This document shows positions 18,001 through 26,500 of a DNA stretch of 57,423 nucleotides, piece by piece (position 1 is the first letter of the stretch; each line of letters starts with the position of its first letter). Under the pieces are notes generated by a model. It saw only the letters and a program-made list of their open reading frames with translations. It was not told where the DNA came from and did not search any database. The translations under genes were made by a program, and so were the position numbers. Origin of the DNA: Ilumatobacter coccineus (GTDB taxonomy: Bacteria > Actinomycetota > Acidimicrobiia > Acidimicrobiales > Ilumatobacteraceae); contig PDSL01000021.1 in NCBI GenBank assembly GCA_002748455.1, forward strand, positions 1 through 57,423, written 5' to 3'.

Positions 18001-19691
18001 CTGGTGGAGATTTCACCTTTGATTCGGATTGGAGCGATTCCAGTGGTGCTGCGGTGGGCCAGTTTGTGCTCTCTCCGCCTACTGCCGGGAGTGACAGTCA
18101 GACGTGGACTGATGTCTTGGTTGGTCAGTATTCGGTGGCTGAGTTGACGAATGCGGCCTATGACCAGACGGTGACCTGTACCGAGTCGGGTCCGACTGCT
18201 GATGATGGTTCATCAGCATCGGGGGTGACTGGGTCGATTGATTTGGATGCTGGTGAGACGGTGACGTGTTCGTATACCAATACTGAGCGGGCCACGGTGA
18301 TCGTGATCAAGGATGCTGATCCTGATGATGATCAAGCGTTTGAGTATTCGTTGACCGGTGGGACGGTCAATGAGTCGTTCAGCTTGGTTGATGATGGGTC
18401 GACGCCGGCGACCAATCGGTGGGAGACCACGGTGTCGCCCGATACTGAGTACACCTTGGTTGAGGATCTGGTCACGGGATGGGATCTCGACTCGGTCACG
18501 TGTGACACGGCGACCACGCCGGTGACGCAGGCTGGTGCTGAAGGGGTCAGCTTTACCCCTGATTCTGGTCAGACGATCACCTGCACCTTCGTGAATGATG
18601 CTGAGGAATCTCAGCTCACGGTGACCAAGACGGTGGCCGGTGTGGCGTCATCGTATGACTGGAGTGCCCAGATCTCGCTGGTGGGTCCGGGGTGGACCGC
18701 TTCTCAGTTGACCTGTACCTATCTGGGGCAGCCTCATGCCGATGAGGATGTCAACCGGGCTGGTCATCAGGTCACGGTCACTGAACCGAATTCAACCGTG
18801 CAGTGTGGGTTGACCAATACCGCCACGCCGGGTGAGGTGAGGTTCAATAAGTCGGTCCAGAACCATGATGATGATTGGTCCTTCGACTTCACCCTGTCGG
18901 ATGATGACCCAGCGACACCGGACCAGAACTTCACCCTCGATCAGGCCAACCCGAGCTATCACAACGCCCAGTTGATCCCAGGATTGACCTATGCCTGGTC
19001 GGAGACCTCGACTCCCGGATGGGACACGATCTCTACCTGCACGGTGACCTCAGCGAACGGTCAGGTGTATGCCGATGGTGCTCCATGGACGATTGAGCCT
19101 GGTGATTCGATTGTCTGTTCGGTGATCAATATTCGCAAAACCGCCACGATGACCGTTGAGAAGGACTGGGCCAATCCGGCGCCTGGTGATAGTGCAAGTT
19201 TGAGTGCGGTGTCGGAGACCGGCACCCATACCTATGTCGATACCTCACCGGCGGGGGCAACCGATTCGGTGAGTTTCACGGTGCGAGCCAACGAGACGGT
19301 CTCCCTGAGTGAGGTCATGGCGGCGGCGAATGCGGGGTCGTATTCGGCGACAGCGTTGACCTGTGTTGGTGATACCGGCACCTTGACGTGGACGACCGGT
19401 GATCTCTCGGCCACGTATGACGTCAGTGACGATCCGCAAGACGTGACATGTACCTGGACCAATACTCGCGATACCCATGAGGTGTCGGTGGTGAAGCGGT
19501 GGGTTGGAGCTCCGGCTGGTGATGAGAGTGCGTTGTCGTTGAGTGTCGGTGCTCAGACCGACACGGCGACATCGACCGCTGATGGTGCTGCTGATTTCAC
19601 CGATAGTGCCAAGGCTGGACTGATGATGTCACCGGTGCCGGTCTTGCTGGGAGTTTTGCTATGCCTCGCGATGATGGGGTGGAGTGTGTGA
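12084..19691 (+). CDS. giant LPXTG-family surface protein B, N-terminal fragment
   Basis: First part of a gene that reads on to 28061 if two frame breaks are bridged (about 5,300 residues). Signal peptide, a Thr/Pro-rich stalk with an (ENPETT)3 repeat, and a VWA domain with DHSGS at residues 191-195 are followed by a DADGDGVYET module, a Cna-B-like module split by a jelly-roll-like insert (about 562-717) as in gene A, and a run of further modules. I count about 18. Most modules show K-x-W near the start, a Ser/Thr-Glu pair midway and C-T-x-T-N at the end. The frame breaks near 19613: DSA is followed by a shifted reading that stops at 19691, while the correct frame resumes in the next ORF. I start at the ATG at 12084 because it opens the signal peptide; an in-frame ATG at 12057 is possible. 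Confidence 0.8.
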   Translation: MMTTRHSTLLIPRVVISALVILAAVAPSPLGESPALAAPGEPPTSDPSSSIPSTTVPAENPETTENPETTENPETTSPTTSTVAPSSSAPATVSPSSTTPDSTPVSSDPTPSTSPSTSTVPVTSTVPTTTEPPLDPSLPPECSYMSPEELLENDIACVPPQPQTRGPVNPSQIANPPLAPSCGMNVTLVVDHSGSMGGQEEEMKEALTALLRAYRNTGSNMSIVEFGTSASVATGFVPVNDETIGASGVLGSYVNGYSVGGSTNWDDAFHVAHGIGQTDLMIVLTDGEPTVRSYHNHAGYYAENNSASWAHSQAAINETEFIKDNGTHIFAVGVGGASYETEIQQITGDVRFPVDGQTFANSDYMIEGNISQLANAVRAAAHNQCAPEVNVTKKIDADGDGVYETTSGSAVSGIDFTATISNPTQTVDWVRPDAPNNSSPETQTTDTSGSTQFQWKFGSVANPLTGSATVALEEDVPPGYSYQGADCETSTVDASGNNTVNNTSFSPTDPLEFDVSTGTIVNCDVYNRAETMVVLEKKWVGGTPGHTADLGISTSSAAATHNYLDQFNTPGNGYGSDGSEAWTDPWIETNDGSNSLSNGRIQIVSGYLQLLDLDNLSTRTITRDVDLTSSVGDVTITFDWRSYANQSAESIYLILNGVPETLIQFPPNSGSGSFVYTIPAAIAPSITNVGFRPGQSGAWAWYEWVRIDNFQLSWTTPPTSVATSDTSTAPDAPTVDLTDPDVDPTDPNILDSDNSAELMVTAGSIVNLSEVVSHPGLYTPALTCDQGGVTHIPGTTTGQLDTTGLAGETVTCTFTNTPSGATVHLDKRWMGGVSGDAVTLDLDGSTQVMTSTGAADETQVGPISAVAAGSTITMSETPAGGNTGTYTSTLSCPGATNTPQPVGGQPATWTLDVVAADQGSMITCTLTNSRSTGLVTVHKTWVNAASGDSAELHVDVTGETPATSTVAGDPNLDDTANQATANIGVGDAFTISEILTETTGAYDATYRCQSPDGTNVQEGIAVRTGSTATSGTLTMPDTNGLDCAITNTRRSVNFFVEKQWADAVVGDSTAVTTTATLQTEGPNPSIADTPDDNDDVASMVLLVGETGVTISETLATTNTAAYVSTLSCPGVDNVTWDSVTRSGSFDVPQDLTSDVTCTLTNTAQRGTIVVNKLVEGADGTFGFTGDWLTPAGFDLTTTSGSGTVTFTDVIVPADPNSRYTLVEADPTASYDGTVLSCSSDQAGNTTTTDLAMLTASIELRAGETVTCTYTNTERSAIRIVKDAQPDDDQDFGFSMSGDATATFTLDDDPGSVTPPDTWTSPLLPANSPSASHSYTITETAVAGWTIDPAASSCSSGDGTVNPDGTITVQPSPGTVTTCTVVNTAAESEAILSKAVANVDATYGWGPFRVRILDAGGNTVGSPVDISGTGASTVTSPTTIGGLQLNETYTVIEDNPGAGWATPLYTCSDGTSTLTDLDAATPGFQFEVTEPAMQIACTATNTASDGSIEVSKSVQNHAGDWSFDFALADTDPATADIEFTLDQGTTSYQNAQLLPGETYTLTETVPPGWTSATTCTLTPAGGVGAPSTGPWTIQPGDVISCSVVNTRDEIPVEVAKTWADPASTDDATLTATGDESLGTINYTVYDGNDGVSGTTSFWSGETINLVETLPSGNAADYTTSLECRAATATAVGDPVGTLTTTAGNLTGALTLPATLPAGYDRVRCTWTNTRDTHGVSVVKRWTVALAGEQANLSVNAGGQSDTATSTADGTADFTDSANTASLSVGGGDTVNFSETLPGANVSSYTTSWVCSSSGWTDDVTGTGTAGSFTMPAAEDVDCVITNTAVTATLHVDKVWINAVAGDTASVSFGPSHFFGAVTLATADGDNVPAPGELDDNVGVLQVVSGETGMSVSESLGVGNTAVYDQVLSCVGVDNFDAVAGTFDIPQNPTDEPRCTFTNTAQRGTIVISKTVDGAGGDFTFDSDWSDSSGAAVGQFVLSPPTAGSDSQTWTDVLVGQYSVAELTNAAYDQTVTCTESGPTADDGSSASGVTGSIDLDAGETVTCSYTNTERATVIVIKDADPDDDQAFEYSLTGGTVNESFSLVDDGSTPATNRWETTVSPDTEYTLVEDLVTGWDLDSVTCDTATTPVTQAGAEGVSFTPDSGQTITCTFVNDAEESQLTVTKTVAGVASSYDWSAQISLVGPGWTASQLTCTYLGQPHADEDVNRAGHQVTVTEPNSTVQCGLTNTATPGEVRFNKSVQNHDDDWSFDFTLSDDDPATPDQNFTLDQANPSYHNAQLIPGLTYAWSETSTPGWDTISTCTVTSANGQVYADGAPWTIEPGDSIVCSVINIRKTATMTVEKDWANPAPGDSASLSAVSETGTHTYVDTSPAGATDSVSFTVRANETVSLSEVMAAANAGSYSATALTCVGDTGTLTWTTGDLSATYDVSDDPQDVTCTWTNTRDTHEVSVVKRWVGAPAGDESALSLSVGAQTDTATSTADGAADFTDSAKAGLMMSPVPVLLGVLLCLAMMGWSV
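12258..12311 (+). repeat. 18-bp tandem repeat (3 copies) coding ENPETT
   Basis: Three essentially identical 18-nt units (GAGAACCCCGAAACTACT) in the Thr/Pro-rich stalk before the VWA domain of surface protein B. Confidence 0.85.
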
Positions 19692-22600
19692 TCACCAATA
19701 CGGCGGTGACGACGACCTTGCATGTTGACAAGGTGTGGGAGCACCCGGTGGCTGGCGATACCGCCGAGATCACGGTGTCGGGTACGCAGGTTGTGGCGGT
19801 GCCGGGGACGGCGACTGCTGATGGCAACAATGTGGTGTCAGAGACCGATAGTGATGTCGTCACGGTGGCGGTGACCTCGGGGGAGACCGGTATGTCGGTG
19901 TCTGAATCCCTTGGTGTCGGGAATACCGCGGTCTATGACCAGGTGTTGTCGTGTGTTGGGGTGGACAATTTTGATGCTGTTGCGGGCACGTTTGATATCC
20001 CCCAGAACCCCACAGATGAGCCTCGGTGCACGCTTACCAATACGGCTCAGCGGGGCACGATTGTGATCAGTAAGACCGTTGATGGTGCTGGTGGAGACTT
20101 CACCTTTGATTCGGATTGGAACGATTCCAGTGGTGCTGCGGTGGGCCAGTTTGTGCTGTCGCCGGCCGATGGGGGCACGGTGAGTCAGACCTGGATTGAG
20201 GTGTTGGTCGGTCAGTATTCGGTGGCTGAGTTGACCAATGCGGCCTATGACCAGACGGTGACCTGTACCGAGTCGGGTGCGGGTGCTGATGATGGTTCAT
20301 CGGCATCGGGGGTGACCGGGTCGATCGATTTGGATGCTGGTGAGACGGTGACGTGTTCGTATACCAATACTGAGCGGGCCACAGTGATCGTGATCAAGGA
20401 TGCTGATCCTGACATCGACTACACCGTGTTGGAGACCTTGGAGTCCAACTGGGATCTCGATTCGGTGACGTGCACGACCGGTGTGGCGACCACACCGGTG
20501 ACGCAGGCTGGTGCTGAGGGGGTCAGCTTTACCCCTGATGCTGGTCAGACGATCACCTGTACCTTCGTGAATGATGCTGACGAGTCTCAGCTCACGGTCA
20601 CCAAGACGGTTGAAGGTGTGGACGCTGCCTATGGCTGGGACGTTGAGATTTCCTTGATCCCTGATCCGGCAGGAGCCTCTCCGGTGACCCTGTCGGGGAC
20701 CGGCAATAGTGCTGAGACGGTGACCTTTGACGACCTGGTGTTGAATCAGCAGTACACGGTGGCTGAGGTTGATCCTGGTCCGGGGTGGACCGCATCGGCG
20801 ATGACCTGCACCTATCTGGGGCAGCCTCATGCCGATGAAGATGCCAACCGGGCTGGTCATCAGGTCACGATCACTGAACCGAATTCAACGGTGCAGTGTG
20901 GGTTGACCAATACAGCTGATCCGGGATCGATCGAGGTGTCGAAGTCGGTTGAGAACCATGATGATGATTGGTCGTTTGATTTCGCCCTGGCTGATAGTGA
21001 TCCAGCGACAGCTGATATTGAGTTCACGCTCGATCAGGGCACGACGAGCTATCAGAACACCCAGTTGGTGCCTGGTGAGACTTACACCTTGACTGAGACA
21101 GTTCCTGATGGGTGGTCGTCGGTGATGACCTGCACGGTGATGTCGGCTAGTGGAGCGACGACGACCTCGGCAGGTCCGTGGGCGATTGAGCCCGGCGACT
21201 CGATTGAGTGTGATGTGGTCAATACTCGCAAGACGGCCACGATGACCGTTGCCAAGGACTGGGTCAATGCTGCCGATGGTGATGCTGCAAGTTTGAGTGC
21301 GGTGTCGGAGACCGGCACCCATACCTATGTCGATACCTCACCGGCGGGGGCGACAGATTCGATGAGTTTCACGGTGCGAGCCAGCGAGACGGTGTCGTTG
21401 AGTGAGGTCATGGCGGCGGCGAATACGGGGTCGTATTCGGTAACCTCGCTGACCTGTGTCGGCGATACCGGGACCCTGACGTGGACTGCTGGTGATCTGT
21501 CAGCGACCTATGAGGTGAGCGATGATCCATCCGATCTGACCTGTACCTGGACCAACTCCAGGACCAGTGCGATGCTCTATGTCGGCAAGGACTGGGGCGA
21601 CCACGTCAATACCGGCGATACCGCAACGCTCGGCATCGACGGTGAGACCGGCCAAACCGCGGTGTCGGTGACCGCAACCGCTCCCACCGATATCGCTGCC
21701 GATGGTGCTGATGCGGGATCGATGACGGTGTTCTCCGGTGAGACCGTGACCATCTCGGAGACGGTCGATCCGGAATATGTGTCCGATCTGACCTGTGTCG
21801 ACGAGTCGGGTCTCACCGTGCTGGCATTGAGCGATGCCACCTCGGGCCTGCACCAAGTTCCCAGTGTCGCTGATCCGAAGGATGTGTATTGCACCTTCAC
21901 CAACCGGTTGCGGTCGGCTGATCTCTCCGTCACCAAGACCTGGGTGAACGGTGCTGCTGGTGATGCCACCGAGTTGAGTGTTGTATCGGCCCAGGCCGGT
22001 ACTGACACGGCAACATCAACGGTGGGGGAGACACCACCCACGTCGGTGTCCCAGTCGATCTATGCCAATACTGAGGTGGCCATCAGCGAAACGATGGCTG
22101 GAGCCAACACCGGCTCGTACGCGTCCCACATCACCTGCGTGGGCGATGTGGATGGTGATGGCGTTGATGAAACCGTGGTCGACGAGAACGGCACCTCGGC
22201 CAGCTACACCCCCGGTGACACCCCGGTCGATGTGGCCTGCACGATCACCAATACCCGCAGGCGAGCCATGATGACGCTGCGCAAGGAGTGGGTCGACGCA
22301 GCATCTGGTGATAGCGCCACGATCGGGGCGACCTCCGAAGTTGGGTCATCTGCCTATATCGATTCTTCTCCAGCAGGTGGAAGTGATTCGATCAGCTTCC
22401 CAGTGTTCTCCGGTGAGATGGTGTCGTTGTCTGAGGTCATGGCGGCGGGGAATGCGGCGTCGTATTCGGCGACAGCGTTGACGTGTGTTGGTGATACGGG
22501 CACCTTGACGTGGACGACCGGTGATCTTTCAGCCACGTATGAGGTCAGTGATGATCCTGCGGACGTGACATGTACCTGGACGAATACTCGCGATACCCAT

Positions 22601-25600
22601 GAGGTGTCGGTGGTGAAGCGGTGGGTTGGAGCACTGGCTGGTGATGAGAGTGCGTTGTCGTTGAGTGTCGGTGCTCAGACCGACACGGCGACATCGACCG
22701 CTGATGGTGCTGCTGATTTCACCGATAGTGCCAATCGCGATGATGGGGTGGAGTGTGTGATCACGAATACGGCGGTGACGACGACCTTGCATGTTGACAA
22801 GGTGTGGGAGCACCCGGTGGCTGGCGACACGGCCGAGATCACCGTGTCGGGTACCGGCGTGACGCCCTCGCCATCAGGTATCGCGACCGCTGATGGCAAC
22901 AATGTGGTGTCGGAGACCGATAGTGATGTCGTCACGGTGACCGTCACTTCCGGCGAAGCCGGTATCGCGATCAGTGAAACGGTGAGTTCAGCTACCGCGG
23001 TCTATGACCAGGTGTTGACGTGTATTGGAGTGGAGAACTTCGACGCTGCTGCGGGCACGTTTGATGTCCCCAAGAACCCCACAGATGAACCGCGGTGCAC
23101 GTTCACCAATACGGCTCAGCGGGGCACGATTGTGATCAACAAGACCGTTGATGGTGCTGGTGGAGACTTCACCTTCACCGCTAGCTGGAATGATGCTCTC
23201 GGGAGCCCAGTCGGTGATGTGGTGCTCTCGCCGTCAGACGGGGGCACGGTCACTCAGACTTGGACCGATGTCTTGGTGGGTGCCTACACCGTGGTTGAAG
23301 CCGTTGATCCGGCCTATGACCAGACGGTGACCTGTACCGAGTCGGGTCCGGCCGCTGATGATGGTTCATCGGCATCGGGGGTGACTGGGTTGATCGATTT
23401 GGATGCTGGTGAGACGGTGACGTGTTCGTATACCAATACTGAGCGGGCCACGGTGATCGTGGTCAAGGATGCTGATCCTGATGATGATCAAGCGTTTGAG
23501 TATGCGTTCAGTGGTGGGACGGTGAATGAGACCTTCAGCTTGGTTGACGATGGTTCAACACCAGCAACGAATGTGTGGTCAACCACGGTGTCGCCGCATG
23601 TGGACTACACCGTGTTGGAGACCTTGGAGTCCAACTGGGATCTCGACTCGGTGACGTGTGACACGGCGACCACGCCGGTGACGCAGGCTGGTGCTGAAGG
23701 GGTCAGCTTTACCCCTGATTCTGGTCAGACGATCACCTGTACCTTCGTGAATGATGCTGAGGAATCTCAGCTCACGGTGACCAAGACGGTGGCCGGTGTG
23801 GCGTCATCGTATGACTGGAGTGCCCAGATCTCGCTGGTGCAGCAGTACACGGTGGCTGAGGTTGATCCTGGTCCGGGGTGGACCGCATCGGCGCTGAACT
23901 GTACCTACCTGGGCCAGCCTCATGCCGATGAGGACACCACTCAGCCGGGCCACCAGGTCACGATTACCGCGCCCGGCTCGACGGTGCGGTGTGGGTTGAC
24001 CAATACCGCTGATCCGGGATCGATCGAGGTGTCGAAGTCGGTTGAGAACCATGATGATGATTGGTCATTTGATTTCGCCCTGGCTGATAGTGATCCAGCG
24101 ACAGCTGATACTGAGTTCACCCTCGACCAGGACACGACGAGCTATCAGAACACCCAGTTGGTGCCTGGTGAGACCTACACCTTGACTGAGACAGTTCCTG
24201 ATGGGTGGTCGTCGGTGATGACCTGCACGGTGACCTCAGCTGGAGGCACCACTGTCACCTCGGCAGGTCCGTGGGCGATTGAGCCCGGCGACTCGATTGA
24301 GTGTGATGTGGTCAATACTCGCAAGACGGCCACGATGACTGTTGCCAAGAACTGGGTCAATGCCGCCGATGGCGATGCTGCAAGTTTGACAGCAATCTCC
24401 GAAACTGGCACCCATACCTATGTTGATACCTCACCGGCGGGGGCGACAGATTCGATGAGCTTCATCGTGCGGTCCGGCGAGACGGTGTCGTTGAGTGAGG
24501 TCATGGCGGCGGCGAATACGGGGTCGTATTCGGCAACAGCGTTGACCTGTGTTGGCGATACCGGGACCCTGACGTGGACTGCTGGTGACCTGTCAGCGAC
24601 CTATGAGGTGAGCGATGATCCATCCGATCTGACCTGCACCTGGACCAATACTCGCGACAGCGCCATGATCCATATCGGTAAGACATGGGGCGCCCACGTG
24701 ACCAGTGGAGATACCGCAACACTGGCGCTGGACGGTGAGACCGGCCAAACCGCGGTGTCGGTGACCGCAACCGCTCCCACCGATATCGCTGCCGATGGTG
24801 TTGATGCGGGATCGATGACGCTGTTCTCCGGTGAGACCGTGACCATCTCAGAGGCGGTCGGTGCTGGGTATGTGGCTGATCTGACCTGTGTCGACGAGTC
24901 GGGCGACACCGTCGTGAGCCAGTCGGGAACCACCTCGGAGACCTGGACTGCTCCAATGGGGAGCGATTTGGAAGAGGTGTATTGCACCTTCACCAACCGG
25001 TTGCGGTCGGCTGAGCTCACCGTCACCAAGACCTGGGTGGGCGGTCTGGCCGGTGACACCACCGACCTCAGCGTGACCACCTGGCCGTCGGAGACCACCA
25101 GTGCCACGTCGGCAGTGGGGGAGACGCCGCCCACGTCGGTGTCGGCGTCGATCTATGCCAACACTGAGGCAGCTATCGGTGAAACCCTGGCCACAGCCAA
25201 CGCGGCATCGTATACGTCACATATCACGTGTGTCGGTGACGCCGATGGCGACGGTGTCGATGAGACCATCGTCGACCTTGATGGCACGTCAACCACCTAT
25301 ACCCAGGGTGATGAGCCCTTCGATATGACGTGCACGATCACGAATACGGCGGTGACGACGACCTTGCATGTTGACAAGGTGTGGGAGCACCCGGTTGCTG
25401 GCGACACGGCCGAGATCACCGTGTCGGGCACACAGGTTGCGGCAGTGCCGGGGACAGCGACCGCTGATGGCAACAATGTGGTATCCGAGACCGATAGTGA
25501 TGTCGTCACGGTGACCGTCACCTCCGGCGAAGCCGGTATCGCGATCAGTGAAACGGTGAATTCAGCTACCGCGGCCTATGACCAGGTGTTGACGTGTACT

Positions 25601-26500
25601 GGAGTGGAGAACTTCGACGCTGTTGCCGGCACGTTTGACATTCCCAAGAACCCCACAGACGAACCACGCTGCGCCTTCACCAACAGTGCTCAGCGGGGCA
25701 CCATCGTGATCAACAAGACCGTCGATGGCGCTGGTGGAGATTTCACCTTCGATTCGGATTGGAACGATTCCAGTGGTGCTGCGGTGGGCCAGTTTGTGCT
25801 CTCTCCGCCCACCGCCGGGAGTGACAGCCAGACGTGGACTGAGGTGCTCGTTGGTTCCTATTCGGTGAGCGAGTTGACCAATGCCGCCTATGACCAGACG
25901 GTGATCTGCACCGAGTCGGGTCCGACCGCTGATGATGGTTCATCGGCATCGGCGGTGACCGGGTCGATCGATTTGGATGCTGGTGAGACGGTGACGTGTT
26001 CGTATACCAATACTGAGCGGGCCACAGTGATCGTGATCAAGGATGCTGATCCGATGGGATCTCGATTCGGTGACCTGCACAACCGGTGTGGCGACCACAT
26101 CGGTGCAGCAGGCTGGTGCCGAGGGGGTCAGCTTTACCCCTGATGCTGGTCAAACGATCACCTGCACCTTCGTGAATGATGCTGACGAGTCTCAGCTGAT
26201 GGTCACGAAGCATGTGGCCAACGTGGCTGCCGACTATGCGTGGAGCGCCCAGATCACGGTGACGCCTGATCCATCGGGAGCATCCCCAGTCACGGTCTCG
26301 GGTACCGGGCCGGCCGATGACACAGCCACCTTCACCGATTTGGTGCTCAACCAGCAATACACCATCAACGAGATCGATCCGGGTGACGGCTGGTCGGCGT
26401 CCGAGCTGGAGTGCACCTATCTCGGCAGTGTCCACGCCGACGAAGATCCGAACGTTGACGGTTATCAGATCACCATCACCGAACCTGGTTCAGCTATCAC
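17600..26500 (+). repeat. higher-order cassette of Cna-B-like modules, four copies
   Basis: The module series beginning TLHVDKVW, RGTIVI(S/N)KTVDG, RATVIV(I/V)KDADP, ESQL(T/M)VTK occurs four times, starting near 17620, 19705, 22775 and 25350. In the first three copies it continues with a DDDWSFDF module and a TATMTV module. Spacing is about 2.1, 3.1 and 2.6 kb because the intervening modules differ. Many stretches are identical over tens of bases, including at third codon positions, which indicates recent duplication or gene conversion. Boundaries are approximate. Confidence 0.85.
19661..26143 (+). CDS. giant surface protein B, middle fragment (Cna-B-like module array)
   Basis: This open frame continues the array of protein B after the first frame break. 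It has no signal peptide, no VWA domain and no plausible ribosome binding site, so the ATG at 19661 is an internal codon; in-frame homology begins near 19615. It holds about 21 modules. One module type carries DVDGDGVDET or DADGDGVDET, an Asp-rich loop that resembles calcium-binding motifs. Three modules are shortened in frame, at about 20412, 22733 and 23838. The frame breaks again at about 26049, where the module starting KDADP is joined out of frame to WDLDSV of the same module type. Alone it would not be exported or anchored. Confidence 0.7.
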   Translation: MPRDDGVECVITNTAVTTTLHVDKVWEHPVAGDTAEITVSGTQVVAVPGTATADGNNVVSETDSDVVTVAVTSGETGMSVSESLGVGNTAVYDQVLSCVGVDNFDAVAGTFDIPQNPTDEPRCTLTNTAQRGTIVISKTVDGAGGDFTFDSDWNDSSGAAVGQFVLSPADGGTVSQTWIEVLVGQYSVAELTNAAYDQTVTCTESGAGADDGSSASGVTGSIDLDAGETVTCSYTNTERATVIVIKDADPDIDYTVLETLESNWDLDSVTCTTGVATTPVTQAGAEGVSFTPDAGQTITCTFVNDADESQLTVTKTVEGVDAAYGWDVEISLIPDPAGASPVTLSGTGNSAETVTFDDLVLNQQYTVAEVDPGPGWTASAMTCTYLGQPHADEDANRAGHQVTITEPNSTVQCGLTNTADPGSIEVSKSVENHDDDWSFDFALADSDPATADIEFTLDQGTTSYQNTQLVPGETYTLTETVPDGWSSVMTCTVMSASGATTTSAGPWAIEPGDSIECDVVNTRKTATMTVAKDWVNAADGDAASLSAVSETGTHTYVDTSPAGATDSMSFTVRASETVSLSEVMAAANTGSYSVTSLTCVGDTGTLTWTAGDLSATYEVSDDPSDLTCTWTNSRTSAMLYVGKDWGDHVNTGDTATLGIDGETGQTAVSVTATAPTDIAADGADAGSMTVFSGETVTISETVDPEYVSDLTCVDESGLTVLALSDATSGLHQVPSVADPKDVYCTFTNRLRSADLSVTKTWVNGAAGDATELSVVSAQAGTDTATSTVGETPPTSVSQSIYANTEVAISETMAGANTGSYASHITCVGDVDGDGVDETVVDENGTSASYTPGDTPVDVACTITNTRRRAMMTLRKEWVDAASGDSATIGATSEVGSSAYIDSSPAGGSDSISFPVFSGEMVSLSEVMAAGNAASYSATALTCVGDTGTLTWTTGDLSATYEVSDDPADVTCTWTNTRDTHEVSVVKRWVGALAGDESALSLSVGAQTDTATSTADGAADFTDSANRDDGVECVITNTAVTTTLHVDKVWEHPVAGDTAEITVSGTGVTPSPSGIATADGNNVVSETDSDVVTVTVTSGEAGIAISETVSSATAVYDQVLTCIGVENFDAAAGTFDVPKNPTDEPRCTFTNTAQRGTIVINKTVDGAGGDFTFTASWNDALGSPVGDVVLSPSDGGTVTQTWTDVLVGAYTVVEAVDPAYDQTVTCTESGPAADDGSSASGVTGLIDLDAGETVTCSYTNTERATVIVVKDADPDDDQAFEYAFSGGTVNETFSLVDDGSTPATNVWSTTVSPHVDYTVLETLESNWDLDSVTCDTATTPVTQAGAEGVSFTPDSGQTITCTFVNDAEESQLTVTKTVAGVASSYDWSAQISLVQQYTVAEVDPGPGWTASALNCTYLGQPHADEDTTQPGHQVTITAPGSTVRCGLTNTADPGSIEVSKSVENHDDDWSFDFALADSDPATADTEFTLDQDTTSYQNTQLVPGETYTLTETVPDGWSSVMTCTVTSAGGTTVTSAGPWAIEPGDSIECDVVNTRKTATMTVAKNWVNAADGDAASLTAISETGTHTYVDTSPAGATDSMSFIVRSGETVSLSEVMAAANTGSYSATALTCVGDTGTLTWTAGDLSATYEVSDDPSDLTCTWTNTRDSAMIHIGKTWGAHVTSGDTATLALDGETGQTAVSVTATAPTDIAADGVDAGSMTLFSGETVTISEAVGAGYVADLTCVDESGDTVVSQSGTTSETWTAPMGSDLEEVYCTFTNRLRSAELTVTKTWVGGLAGDTTDLSVTTWPSETTSATSAVGETPPTSVSASIYANTEAAIGETLATANAASYTSHITCVGDADGDGVDETIVDLDGTSTTYTQGDEPFDMTCTITNTAVTTTLHVDKVWEHPVAGDTAEITVSGTQVAAVPGTATADGNNVVSETDSDVVTVTVTSGEAGIAISETVNSATAAYDQVLTCTGVENFDAVAGTFDIPKNPTDEPRCAFTNSAQRGTIVINKTVDGAGGDFTFDSDWNDSSGAAVGQFVLSPPTAGSDSQTWTEVLVGSYSVSELTNAAYDQTVICTESGPTADDGSSASAVTGSIDLDAGETVTCSYTNTERATVIVIKDADPMGSRFGDLHNRCGDHIGAAGWCRGGQLYP

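Noticed and set aside
17600-26500. Regularly spaced DNA repeats as a possible CRISPR array
   Set aside because: The repeats are long, in frame and code for Cna-B-like modules; there are no short direct repeats with unique spacers and no cas genes.
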